DNA of 64,000 nt, taken from assembly GCA_904419875.1 (NCBI GenBank), contig CAJFTG010000010.1, positions 1 through 64,000 on the forward strand, in the 5' to 3' direction. Positions 51,808 to 59,384 of the stretch are shown piece after piece. This DNA comes from Candidatus Avimonas caecicola (GTDB taxonomy: Bacteria; Bacillota; Clostridia; Oscillospirales; Acutalibacteraceae). The notes beneath the pieces are model-generated. The model ran no database searches. It saw only the letters and a program-made list of their open reading frames with translations, and was not told the origin of the DNA. How positions within the stretch are numbered: position 1 is the stretch's first letter; every line of letters begins with the position of its first letter. The position numbers were made by a program, and so were the translations under genes.

Positions 51808-52479
51808 CTATACGATCCGCCCGTCGCTGATGGTCAGGCAGCGGCCGCAATAGTCCGCCACCTCCCGGGCATGGGTGGCCATCAGCACCGTGACGCCGCG
51901 GCGGTTCAGCCCTGTCATCAGGTCTAAGATCTCCGCGGACGTTGCCGTATCCAGCGCGCCGGTCGGCTCGTCCGCGATCAGGAGAAGGGGGCTGGTTACC
52001 ATCGCCCGCGCAATGGCCACCCGCTGCTTCTGCCCGCCGGACAGTTCGGAGGCCCGGGTGTTCCGCTTTTCGGCCAGCCCGACCAGTTCCAGCATCTCTT
52101 CCACCCGGGCCGACGCCTCCTTGCGGGAAACGCTGCGGTTGAAGAGCAGCGGAACCGCGACGTTGTCAAAGGCCGTCTTGCTCAGAATCAGCCCGAAATC
52201 CTGCAGCACGAAGCCGATCTTCCGGTTGCGCCACTCCGCCAGCTCATCGCTGCTTTTATCCCCGGCATCCTCGCCGTCCAGACGGTAGGTTCCCTCCTGG
52301 TAATTGTCGAGACAGCCGATGATATGCAGCAAGGTGGATTTGCCCGACCCGGACCGACCCATGACCGCGATCATTTCCCCCTGCTCCACCTCCAGGCTGA
52401 CGCCCTTGAGGGCATGAACCTCCGACGGCTGCCTGTAATTGTAATATTTGTGAATGCCGGCCATTTGAATCAAGGACAT
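51808..52479 (-). CDS. ABC transporter ATPase, MacB/LolD type
   Basis: Cytoplasmic ATPase of 223 aa. Walker A GRSGSGKST (about 40-48), signature LSGGQKQR (about 143-150), Walker B LLIADEPTGALD (about 164-175), then the H-loop His. The start MSLIQMAGIHKYYN is typical of the MacB/LolD branch that drives FtsX-type permeases. It is the last gene of the secreted-protein cassette, 18 bp after the second permease. Confidence 0.93.
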   Translation of the reverse strand: MSLIQMAGIHKYYNYRQPSEVHALKGVSLEVEQGEMIAVMGRSGSGKSTLLHIIGCLDNYQEGTYRLDGEDAGDKSSDELAEWRNRKIGFVLQDFGLILSKTAFDNVAVPLLFNRSVSRKEASARVEEMLELVGLAEKRNTRASELSGGQKQRVAIARAMVTSPLLLIADEPTGALDTATSAEILDLMTGLNRRGVTVLMATHAREVADYCGRCLTISDGRIV

Positions 52480-52497
52480 GCCTGCCTCCCCTTTCGG

Positions 52498-53619
52498 CTA
52501 CAGCCACTGATGAATATAGGACACGATGGAGCGCTGGTTGAGCCGACGGATAAACACCGCCGACGAAACCCCGAAGATCAACGCCACAAACAGGTACGAA
52601 CCGAGGATGCCGGGGACCGAAACCGAGGCGATCAGCCCGGCGGCCGGAAGGAAAACCATCGCGGCCAGGGCCAGCAGCATGGGAAGCCCCACCAGCAGGG
52701 CGTCGTGCAACAGCTTCACCGTCACGATCTCCCGCGTTTTGGCCCCGCAGAGAAAATAAATCGCCATCCGCTTTTCCCTGTCCAGAAGGCTGAGAAGGTT
52801 GTAGCCCAGAAAAGCCGAGAGGCAGAAGCACAGCAGAGCGATGGACAGGATGATCGGCAGCTGCATGGTGCTCATCAGCGAGCGCCGGCTGCTCCGGTAG
52901 CTTTCCTCCAGCGGAAGCGCCGCAGCCTGCAGCGCCGCCGTTTCCTCTGCCGTCAGGCTCTCCGTCTCCCGGAGATAATAGCTGCTGTAGTTGGTATTCA
53001 TCCCTTCCAGTACGCCGGACAGATCCAGCCCCAGGAAGCCGGTCCCCCGTTCGTTGACCCCGCCGCCCGGCGTGGGGGTAACCGCACCGGCCAGGACGCC
53101 GGCCACGTAAATCTCCACCTCGCGGGTCTGTGCGTCGTCGTTCTCGTCACGGTACCACACGGTGCGGGAATAGGTTTCCCCCACCCGGAGGCGGTTCTCC
53201 TGCCCCCTGGGGATCAGGATGTTCAGACAGCCCTGGCGGGGGGAGGCCATCCCCTCCCCCTCGCTGAGCCTCAGGGGAAACTGCTCATAAAAGGCGGACG
53301 GCCAGAGATAGACTGCGGGATTGTCCGCGCTCATGTTGTAGCTCTCCCCCGGCGGCAGGAGGGTCACTTCCCGGCTGCCGCCAACCACCGTTACGCTTTC
53401 GGGGATTGCCGCCCCCTGCTCCTGCAGCGTATCCCCGTCCGTGGTCCATACCCTTTCCATCTCCATGGATTCGTACAGGGCGGTCAGGTCGAACAGGATT
53501 CCCAGCCGGGAGGCAAACACGTTGAACGCGACCAGGGTAATGGTCAGTTCCACCATCATCAGCAGAACCATGCCCTTGCGTTCCGTCAGCTGCTGCCAGG
53601 CCATGCGCAGCGCTCTCAT
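52498..53619 (-). CDS. FtsX/MacB-type permease, second of the cassette
   Basis: Membrane protein of 373 aa. The start at 53619 (MRALRMAWQQLTERKGM) has GGAGGTGACG upstream. A first helix (about 15-38) is followed by a large outer domain (about 45-255) and three C-terminal helices of the FtsX pattern, with the cytoplasmic loop LLDREKRMAIYFLCGAKTRE. The C-terminal IRRLNQRSIVSYIHQWL is unusual. The gene starts 4 bp after the first permease. Confidence 0.82.
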   Translation of the reverse strand: MRALRMAWQQLTERKGMVLLMMVELTITLVAFNVFASRLGILFDLTALYESMEMERVWTTDGDTLQEQGAAIPESVTVVGGSREVTLLPPGESYNMSADNPAVYLWPSAFYEQFPLRLSEGEGMASPRQGCLNILIPRGQENRLRVGETYSRTVWYRDENDDAQTREVEIYVAGVLAGAVTPTPGGGVNERGTGFLGLDLSGVLEGMNTNYSSYYLRETESLTAEETAALQAAALPLEESYRSSRRSLMSTMQLPIILSIALLCFCLSAFLGYNLLSLLDREKRMAIYFLCGAKTREIVTVKLLHDALLVGLPMLLALAAMVFLPAAGLIASVSVPGILGSYLFVALIFGVSSAVFIRRLNQRSIVSYIHQWL

Positions 53620-53623
53620 ATCG

Positions 53624-54817
53624 TCACCTCCACAAACGGCGGTCCATCGGCTGCCGGCGCGCAATGTCCCGAATCATCGGGCGGATAATCAGCTGCATCA
53701 GTCCGACCAGCAGAAGGAGGACCGCCAGATAACCGTACCATGGAACAGCCAGTGGGAAAACCGACGCCGGCACCGCCAGGGACACCAGCCCGAACAGCAG
53801 ACACCCCAGCCCGCCCGACAAGGCGGTGAGGCACAGGGTGGTAAACCGCAGGGCACGGGCGATTACCGCGCTGCGGGCGCCGCACACCTTGTACACCATG
53901 TACCGGTAGCTGTTCAGCTTCAGCACGCTGCGGAACAGCCCCAGAATGTTGAGCGCGCACACAAAAACCATCACCACGGCGATGCCCAGGACCATCAGCG
54001 TATTCCAGAAGACCCCTGACCCCGATTGGTCGAGGTTGGACTTCGGCATATCCAGATAACCCCCGCGCGCGAAAGATTCGGCGATCTCGAGCCGCTCCTC
54101 CCGGGTGAGCGGGCGGGTGAATTCGATGAACACCTGATACCCGTCAGCATAAAAACCGCTGTTGTCGGTCTCGTTCCTCTCCAGCGTGCGGTAGGGAATG
54201 TAGTTGTGGTCGACATAAAAACCTTCCAGCCCCTCGTCCACCCCGTCGGTAATCCCCACCACCCGGTAGGGTACGTCGTTGATGATGTAATCCTCCAGGG
54301 TATCGGGGTCCAGCTCGGGGCGGTTCTCCTCCAGCCACGGCTGGGAGAGCACGACCACGTTTTCTCCGTTGAGGATTTCCTCCTGTGTAAACCACCGCCC
54401 GCGCAGGATGGCGGGCGACGGGATATACAAAAAGTCGCAGAAGGAGGGATCCACCACCGTATACCCGCTAAAAGACGGAGGAAGGGCCAGGATCTCTTCC
54501 TCGGTCATCTGTTCGTACTCCAAGATTTGATACGAACGGATCATAAACGGCCACATCTCAATAATTTCCGGATAATCGCCGAACAGCAGCTGGTTCATCG
54601 ATTCCATACGAAAATTTCCACCGGTGGCAACAACCGGAATTCCGTAAAAGCGGGAATCGTAGTCCAGGTCCCGCAGGTCGCCCACTGTTTCGAAGAGGAT
54701 GGCGACAAAGGCCAGGATCACCGCCGTGGTGACAGAGATCGAAAAGGTGATGACCGCGGCCGCCTTCCTGGCGCCCCGCACCACATCGCCAAAATCGGTA
54801 AAAATAAAACGCCGCAA
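53624..54817 (-). CDS. FtsX/MacB-type permease, first of the cassette
   Basis: Membrane protein of 397 aa with a first helix (about 20-45), a large acidic, Tyr-rich outer domain (about 50-260) and three C-terminal helices. The FtsX loop is LKLNSYRYMVYKVCGARSAV (about 283-302). With the other permease and the ATPase it forms a heterodimeric MacB-like transporter, a type that moves or extracts peptides, lipids or antibiotics without a channel through the membrane. The outer domain is not similar enough to a known family for me to name its substrate. Confidence 0.82.
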   Translation of the reverse strand: MRRFIFTDFGDVVRGARKAAAVITFSISVTTAVILAFVAILFETVGDLRDLDYDSRFYGIPVVATGGNFRMESMNQLLFGDYPEIIEMWPFMIRSYQILEYEQMTEEEILALPPSFSGYTVVDPSFCDFLYIPSPAILRGRWFTQEEILNGENVVVLSQPWLEENRPELDPDTLEDYIINDVPYRVVGITDGVDEGLEGFYVDHNYIPYRTLERNETDNSGFYADGYQVFIEFTRPLTREERLEIAESFARGGYLDMPKSNLDQSGSGVFWNTLMVLGIAVVMVFVCALNILGLFRSVLKLNSYRYMVYKVCGARSAVIARALRFTTLCLTALSGGLGCLLFGLVSLAVPASVFPLAVPWYGYLAVLLLLVGLMQLIIRPMIRDIARRQPMDRRLWR

Positions 54818-54840
54818 CGCTGTGTCCCCCTTTCCCGCGC

Positions 54841-55431
54841 CTAATCGGTGAAAGCGGCGTCCGCCGGCCGGTCGGTGTGAACGCTTTCCCGAAACTCCGG
54901 ATAGTGTTTGTCAACCAGAGCATACGCCAGAAACCCAAGCCCTTCAAAAATCAGATACAGGCACAGGTCGGTGACATCCGCCGGCCGCCCTTCGCAGCCG
55001 GTGAAGCCCCGTATCAGGAGCTGAATCAGAAAGAAAACCAGGACAAAGGAAAACCCCGCAGCCAGGGCGGAAAAAGCGCGCTTCCTTCTGAAAAGGAAGG
55101 GGACGCCGCATCCGGCCAGTACGGCAGCGGACAGCAGGGGGAGGGTCTCCTGCAGATAAGGCAGGAGACCCTCTTCCTGAATCCGGGAAAAGGCGGAGAG
55201 AAAAGGGACCATCCGCACCGGCGTTTTCGGAAGGTAAACCGCAGACAATCCCTCGGCATTCAGCGGCAGGGGCAGCAGGAAATAGGTGCAAAGAAAATAC
55301 AGCGCCGCCCCCGGGAGCAGAAGGAGAAAAATGAACAGGCCGCTTTTCCGGTTTATGGCGGCGATGGTGCCGCCAATCAGAAAAAGGCCCAAAAAAAGGA
55401 GAAGGTAAAAGGTCGGATTAAAAATAACCAT
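54841..55431 (-). CDS. VanZ-like membrane protein
   Basis: Membrane protein of 196 aa with about five helices. The end (LIQLLIRGFTG, then GRPADVTDLCLYLIFEGLGF) fits the VanZ pattern of Gln, Gly-Arg, Asp, Asp and Gly in the last two helices. VanZ proteins lower sensitivity to some glycopeptides and antimicrobial peptides. Located between the secreted protein and the permeases, it could be an immunity factor. The match is by motif only. Confidence 0.55.
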   Translation of the reverse strand: MVIFNPTFYLLLFLGLFLIGGTIAAINRKSGLFIFLLLLPGAALYFLCTYFLLPLPLNAEGLSAVYLPKTPVRMVPFLSAFSRIQEEGLLPYLQETLPLLSAAVLAGCGVPFLFRRKRAFSALAAGFSFVLVFFLIQLLIRGFTGCEGRPADVTDLCLYLIFEGLGFLAYALVDKHYPEFRESVHTDRPADAAFTD

Positions 55432-55463
55432 GTTGTCTCCCCGGCTTTCCGCCGGCCGTGTTG

Positions 55464-55502
55464 CGCCGCCCCCGCCGGCAGCCGCCGTGGACGGGGGCGG
55501 CG
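55464..55502 (-). promoter_or_regulatory. Intercistronic hairpin after the secreted-protein gene
   Basis: Perfect 11-bp stem CGCCGCCCCCG/CGGGGGCGGCG with a 17-nt loop, between the stop of the secreted-protein gene and the VanZ-like gene. No T run follows. It could stabilise the first part of the mRNA or partly stop transcription so that the secreted protein is made in excess. Confidence 0.7.
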
Positions 55503-55518
55503 GGCAATCGCCGGCCGG

Positions 55519-56040
55519 TCAGTTGGTGGACCAGTTGGTTAATGTCGCCCCAAACTTCAGGTATATCCCGTCGTCAGCGTTGGAATTTTTAAAGGTCCAA
55601 TGACTATTTTTCCCTCGATATGTATTGTCCGTAGTGTATATGCTGGAAGAAAGTAAAAACTTTGAATCACGCACGGTAGCGAACTGCCAGCCGATCTGTC
55701 CTTCATATAAGGTGATGTTTGCCTCTCGCGTACTGATGATGGAACCGTCTGTCCACCATTCCAGGCTGATCCGGGTCTCTTTATAGGGGGTGCCCTGATC
55801 CCCGTCAAACTTAGCATAACCTACAGTTTGCCCGGTCAAGTAATTTGTGGTTGTATAGTCACAAGTAATTGTTATGGTTTCCTCTTGGTTGGACTTGCCG
55901 ATTGGCGAGCGCTCAGAACTGGAGCCGCGAATCTCATAATAGACCTTGTTCGTTCCCGCAGCTGCATTGAGCGACACGACCGACGCCAGCACCGCCCCAA
56001 TCACCAGCAGTGGAATGGCTCTCCTTGTTTTCCCTTTCAC
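55519..56040 (-). CDS. Small secreted beta-rich protein, unknown family
   Basis: Exported protein of 173 aa. A GTG at 56040 lies 8 bp after AAGAAAGG and is preferred; an ATG at 56049 overlaps that site. A signal peptide (about 6-29, cleavage near NAAAGT) leaves about 145 residues rich in Thr, Ser, Tyr and Trp with predicted beta strands (ITITCDYTTTNYLTGQTVGY, RISLEWWTDGSIIS) and a single Cys. Codon use is less GC-biased than in the neighbours. It has its own strong AT-rich promoter, a long leader, and is followed by a hairpin, a VanZ-like gene and an ABC exporter/extractor set. The layout resembles a bacteriocin or secreted-effector gene, but I recognise no family. Confidence 0.7.
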   Translation of the reverse strand: MKGKTRRAIPLLVIGAVLASVVSLNAAAGTNKVYYEIRGSSSERSPIGKSNQEETITITCDYTTTNYLTGQTVGYAKFDGDQGTPYKETRISLEWWTDGSIISTREANITLYEGQIGWQFATVRDSKFLLSSSIYTTDNTYRGKNSHWTFKNSNADDGIYLKFGATLTNWSTN

Positions 56041-56218
56041 AGCGGACATCCTTTCTTATTTTGGTTTTTCTTCTCTCCTGCCGGCGCAGGCGGCGTTTCT
56101 CCGCAAATACCGCAGCGCGGGGGACGCCGCATCCGGCCTTCATTCACCGCCCAAGGGAATCGCCTCCATAAACGATTAAGTTTTGCTTGCTAAATTTCTC
56201 AATTATATTACAAGACAT

Positions 56219-56247
56219 AGTATAGAATAATATCTCAATATTGTCAA
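56219..56247 (-). promoter_or_regulatory. Consensus promoter of the secreted-protein cassette
   Basis: On the minus strand, TTGACA (56247-56242), 17 bp and TATACT (56224-56219), in a markedly AT-rich block (about 56165-56275). The predicted start is about 170 nt before the gene. The leader contains a nine-codon open frame from an ATG preceded by no clear ribosome site. Confidence 0.85.
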
Positions 56248-56379
56248 TATTAAATCGAAATTTCAATGGAGTATCCCTATGAATTTCTGTATATTTTGCC
56301 GCAGATTGTCCACAAAACGGCATTTTATGCCCGCCATCCGGCCCCCACCCGTATATTTGTGACGGGAATTTTCACGCTG

Positions 56380-56420
56380 AAAAACGGCCTTCCACCCACA
56401 GGGGATGGAAGGCCGTTTTT
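56380..56420. terminator. Hairpin terminator after the hydrogenase operon
   Basis: AAAAACGGCCTTCCA and its complement with a short loop and T runs on both sides. It lies 250 bp after the last hydrogenase gene (-). The 56421-56673 stretch between them holds no gene that I can support. Confidence 0.85.
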
Positions 56421-56673
56421 CATTGCATCACCGGCGGGAAAGGAGCGGCCGGACAGTGGCGCAAACCACCGGGCCGGCCGGTTCGCCCGCCGCCGCCGGC
56501 TTCGGCGGAGGGCCAGGCGGGACGCCGCCCGCTGCCAAAGCAGGAACAGCGGCAGAAGCCCGCCGTGTTGTCCCCGGGCCGCCGGGAATACCCGCCGGCC
56601 CGGAGGATGGGCGCAGGCGCAGGCGGTCGGGCATAGGAGCCCGGGCGCACAAACCGCCGGGCGCCTGGGCTGT

Positions 56674-58131
56674 TCAAGCGTGGCGGTGGATGTTGGCCTT
56701 GTCCAGGCCCTTGCTTTCGACGTTGTGCACCACGCTTTCTTCGCCGTCCAGCCGGGTGTCAAACACCTTTTTGGACTTCTGAATTTCCGCGAGGGTCGCC
56801 GGGCCGCCCATGCAGCCGCCCACGCAGAACATCCCTTCCACAAAATCCACCGGCAGCTTGCCGGCCTTCAGAAGCATCAGCGCTTTGCGGCACTCGTCCG
56901 CACCGCTGCACTTCTGCGCTTTCACGTCGGCGTCCTCGCCCCGTTCGCGGAGCACCTGCGCCACCGCGCCGGTGACGCCGCCCGACACCGCGAAGCCCTT
57001 ACCGTAGCGGGTTGCGTCCTCGGGCGCTTGCTCCGCCTCCTCCACCGCAATATCCAGGGCGCAGAACATAGCGTACAGCTCTTCAAAGGTGAGCGCGTAG
57101 TCAATCTCGTCCACGTAGCTGCCCATCACCTCGTTCTTCTTGGCGATGCAGGGGCCGATGAACACGGTCACCACCTCGGGGCGGATACTGCGGATGTACC
57201 GCTCCACCGCGACCATGGGAGAAACGGTGGTGGAAACGTATTTTTCCAGCGCCGGGAAATGCTTGCGCACCAGGTTGACGAACGCCGGACAGCAGGAGGA
57301 GGTCATCGGTTCCCCGGCGGCCCGCCTCTCGGCCAGCTCGGCGGCCTCGCTGTACGCGACCATGTCCGCTCCCAGCGCGACCTCGTATACGTCGTCAAAA
57401 CCGAGCCTGCGGATCGCCTGCTTGATCTGGGGCAGGGTGGCCGCGCCGAACTGCCCTTCAATGGCGGGCGCGATCATGGCGACCACTTCCTTGTCCTCCG
57501 CCCGCAGGGCGTCGATCACGCTGACCATCATCGACACGTCCGAAATCGCGCCGAAGGGGCAGCCCACCACGCAGGCCCCGCAGTTGACGCACTTTGCCGG
57601 GTCGATGGTGGCGATGTCGTTTTCATCCATGTTGATCGCCTTGACCGGGCAGCTTTTGATACAGGGCCGCTCGATCTCCACAATCGCGTTATAGGGACAG
57701 GCCGCGACGCATTTCCCGCACTTCCGGCATTTGGACTGGTCGATCACCGCGCCGTGCGGCGTGCTGGTGATCGCACCGAACGGACAGGCCTTGACGCATT
57801 TTTTGGCCAGGCAGTTCTGGCAGTTCTGGGTGACGGTGATCTTGGTGATCGGGCAGCCCTCGCAGGCGCAGGGAATCACGTGGACCACCTGGGCGCTGTC
57901 CGCGTCGGTGTACAGCACGTCCACCGGCAGCTTGCCCATCGCCATGCGCACCCGCTGGCGGACAATCTCCCGCTCGCGGTATACGCAGCAGCGGAACTGG
58001 GGCTTGATCCCCTCGATCATCTCATAGGGGATCTGGTCATACGCGTCATACAGGTCTCCGTCGAACGCGTGCCTGGCGGTGCGCCGCAGCACCTCGTGCT
58101 TGATTTGTACGATATCGGTGATGTTATCCAT
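56674..58131 (-). CDS. Monomeric [FeFe]-hydrogenase (group B-like) with extra Fe-S domains
   Basis: Cytoplasmic enzyme of 485 aa from the ATG at 58131 (GGAAAGG 10 bp upstream; another ATG lies at 58140). Cys-rich N-terminus: CACEGCP, CQNCLAKKCVKACP, CRKCGKCVAACP and CVNCGACVVGCP (about 88-192) would hold several Fe-S clusters. The H-cluster domain has L1 TSSCCPAF (Cys280-Cys281), L2 GPCIAKKNE (Cys328) and L3 FCVGGCMGGP (Cys436, Cys440). All four ligating cysteines are present. Phe283 replaces the usual Trp after CCPA, and the MAC of L3 reads MFC. It is the last gene of the hydrogen-sensing operon, and a redox or regulatory role alongside catalysis is possible. Confidence 0.88.
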   Translation of the reverse strand: MDNITDIVQIKHEVLRRTARHAFDGDLYDAYDQIPYEMIEGIKPQFRCCVYREREIVRQRVRMAMGKLPVDVLYTDADSAQVVHVIPCACEGCPITKITVTQNCQNCLAKKCVKACPFGAITSTPHGAVIDQSKCRKCGKCVAACPYNAIVEIERPCIKSCPVKAINMDENDIATIDPAKCVNCGACVVGCPFGAISDVSMMVSVIDALRAEDKEVVAMIAPAIEGQFGAATLPQIKQAIRRLGFDDVYEVALGADMVAYSEAAELAERRAAGEPMTSSCCPAFVNLVRKHFPALEKYVSTTVSPMVAVERYIRSIRPEVVTVFIGPCIAKKNEVMGSYVDEIDYALTFEELYAMFCALDIAVEEAEQAPEDATRYGKGFAVSGGVTGAVAQVLRERGEDADVKAQKCSGADECRKALMLLKAGKLPVDFVEGMFCVGGCMGGPATLAEIQKSKKVFDTRLDGEESVVHNVESKGLDKANIHRHA

Positions 58132-58214
58132 TTTGTCCATGCCTTTCCGACCGCCGTCCAGCCGATGGCGGGCGGTCTGTTGTAGTGCGCCGGTTTTTGC
58201 GCCTGCGCCGCCGG

Positions 58215-59384
58215 TCAATAGTACCGGATGCGCACGATCTTGCCCGCCGCCTTCAGGGTGTCGGCCAGCTCCTCGAGCAGCCGGATCTTGATGCTCAGGT
58301 CCACCGGCAGGTTAGGATTCTGGTGGGCGGGATTGATCGCCTTGCCGATGAACATATTCAGGTGGGTGCAGTGCTCGATGAGGATACGGGCGATCATCGC
58401 CGCCCCGTTGTCCGCATCCAGCGCCTTGATATTCTCCGGGTCCGCCGGGTTTTCCAGGGAATTTTTGACCAGGACGTTCACCTGCCGGATGGTCAGCACC
58501 CCTTCGGTCACCAGATCGATGCCCTTGATGTGGGCGATCGGCGGCAGGTCGCTGTCGTAATTGAGGTCGGTGGTCACTTCCCGCCCGAGCACGCGGGCCA
58601 CGAGGTTGGCGCTGCTGCCGCCGCAGACGATCTTCAGCCCCTCCGGGGCCATGAAGTCCACCACCACCCGGTCGTCGTCCTGCTTGAAGCGGGGCGGGCC
58701 GGAGAAGAGGCTGACCACCTGCTGCGGGATCACCCGCACGGTGGCGACGGTGGTATCGTCCCCCGGCTGACGCATGTACAGGTCCTCGCACGCGCCGACA
58801 AGGGCGGAGGTCATCCGGGCGCTGGTCGTGTCTTCCCTCCAGTTCTCCTCCAGGAAGTCCCGCACGCTTTCCCAGTTCCAGCCCAGGTTAAGCACCGCGC
58901 CGATGCCGGCAAACATCACGCCGTCGCTGATGAGGGTGAGGACATCCCCCACCTCCACGTCGAACGCGGCCTCCTTGATGGTCTTGCCGCCGACCTCCCG
59001 CTCGGTATACTCGATGGGATAGGCCACCCCGTCGTGCACATGGATGCAGCCGGGGCAGTCGAATTCGGTCAGATACGCCTTGCCGTCGGTGGTTAGCTTC
59101 AGGATGGAAAAGGTGGAATAGGCGACATGCCGCACCTTGCACACCGGCAGGGTGTGAATGATGGTGTCCACCGTGTCCTCCAGCGTCGCGCCGGACTGCA
59201 TCATGGTGGCGATGATTTTGGAGGTCAGGGTGGCGAGAATGTTCGCCTTCACCCCGCTGCCCAGCCCGTCCGACAGGACGACGATCACCCCGTCCTCGAC
59301 GTTGACCACCTCGACCTTGTCGCCGCACAGCTCCTCGTTTTTCTTGTTCAGGCTTTTGGAGGTAACGTCATAATACACGCTCAT
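58215..59384 (-). CDS. SpoIIE-type protein phosphatase of the hydrogenase cluster
   Basis: Cytoplasmic PP2C-like Ser/Thr phosphatase (389 aa). Metal-binding Asp motifs are VVLSDGLGSG (about 34-43), LISDGVMFAG (about 150-160) and GDDTTVATV (about 208-216). An added C-terminal domain (about 235-389) is specific to this group. The ATG overlaps the hydS stop by 4 bp, so the two are coupled. In Ruminococcus-type clusters such phosphatases are proposed to pass the HydS signal on to target proteins. Confidence 0.88.
   Translation of the reverse strand: MSVYYDVTSKSLNKKNEELCGDKVEVVNVEDGVIVVLSDGLGSGVKANILATLTSKIIATMMQSGATLEDTVDTIIHTLPVCKVRHVAYSTFSILKLTTDGKAYLTEFDCPGCIHVHDGVAYPIEYTEREVGGKTIKEAAFDVEVGDVLTLISDGVMFAGIGAVLNLGWNWESVRDFLEENWREDTTSARMTSALVGACEDLYMRQPGDDTTVATVRVIPQQVVSLFSGPPRFKQDDDRVVVDFMAPEGLKIVCGGSSANLVARVLGREVTTDLNYDSDLPPIAHIKGIDLVTEGVLTIRQVNVLVKNSLENPADPENIKALDADNGAAMIARILIEHCTHLNMFIGKAINPAHQNPNLPVDLSIKIRLLEELADTLKAAGKIVRIRYY

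Noticed and set aside
55519-56040. Lactococcin 972 family assignment
   Set aside because: General layout is similar, but the family's sequence features are not visible, so I leave the family open.
56100-56185. Nine-codon leader peptide before the secreted-protein gene
   Set aside because: Short, without a proper ribosome site or run of regulatory codons; not enough to call an attenuator.
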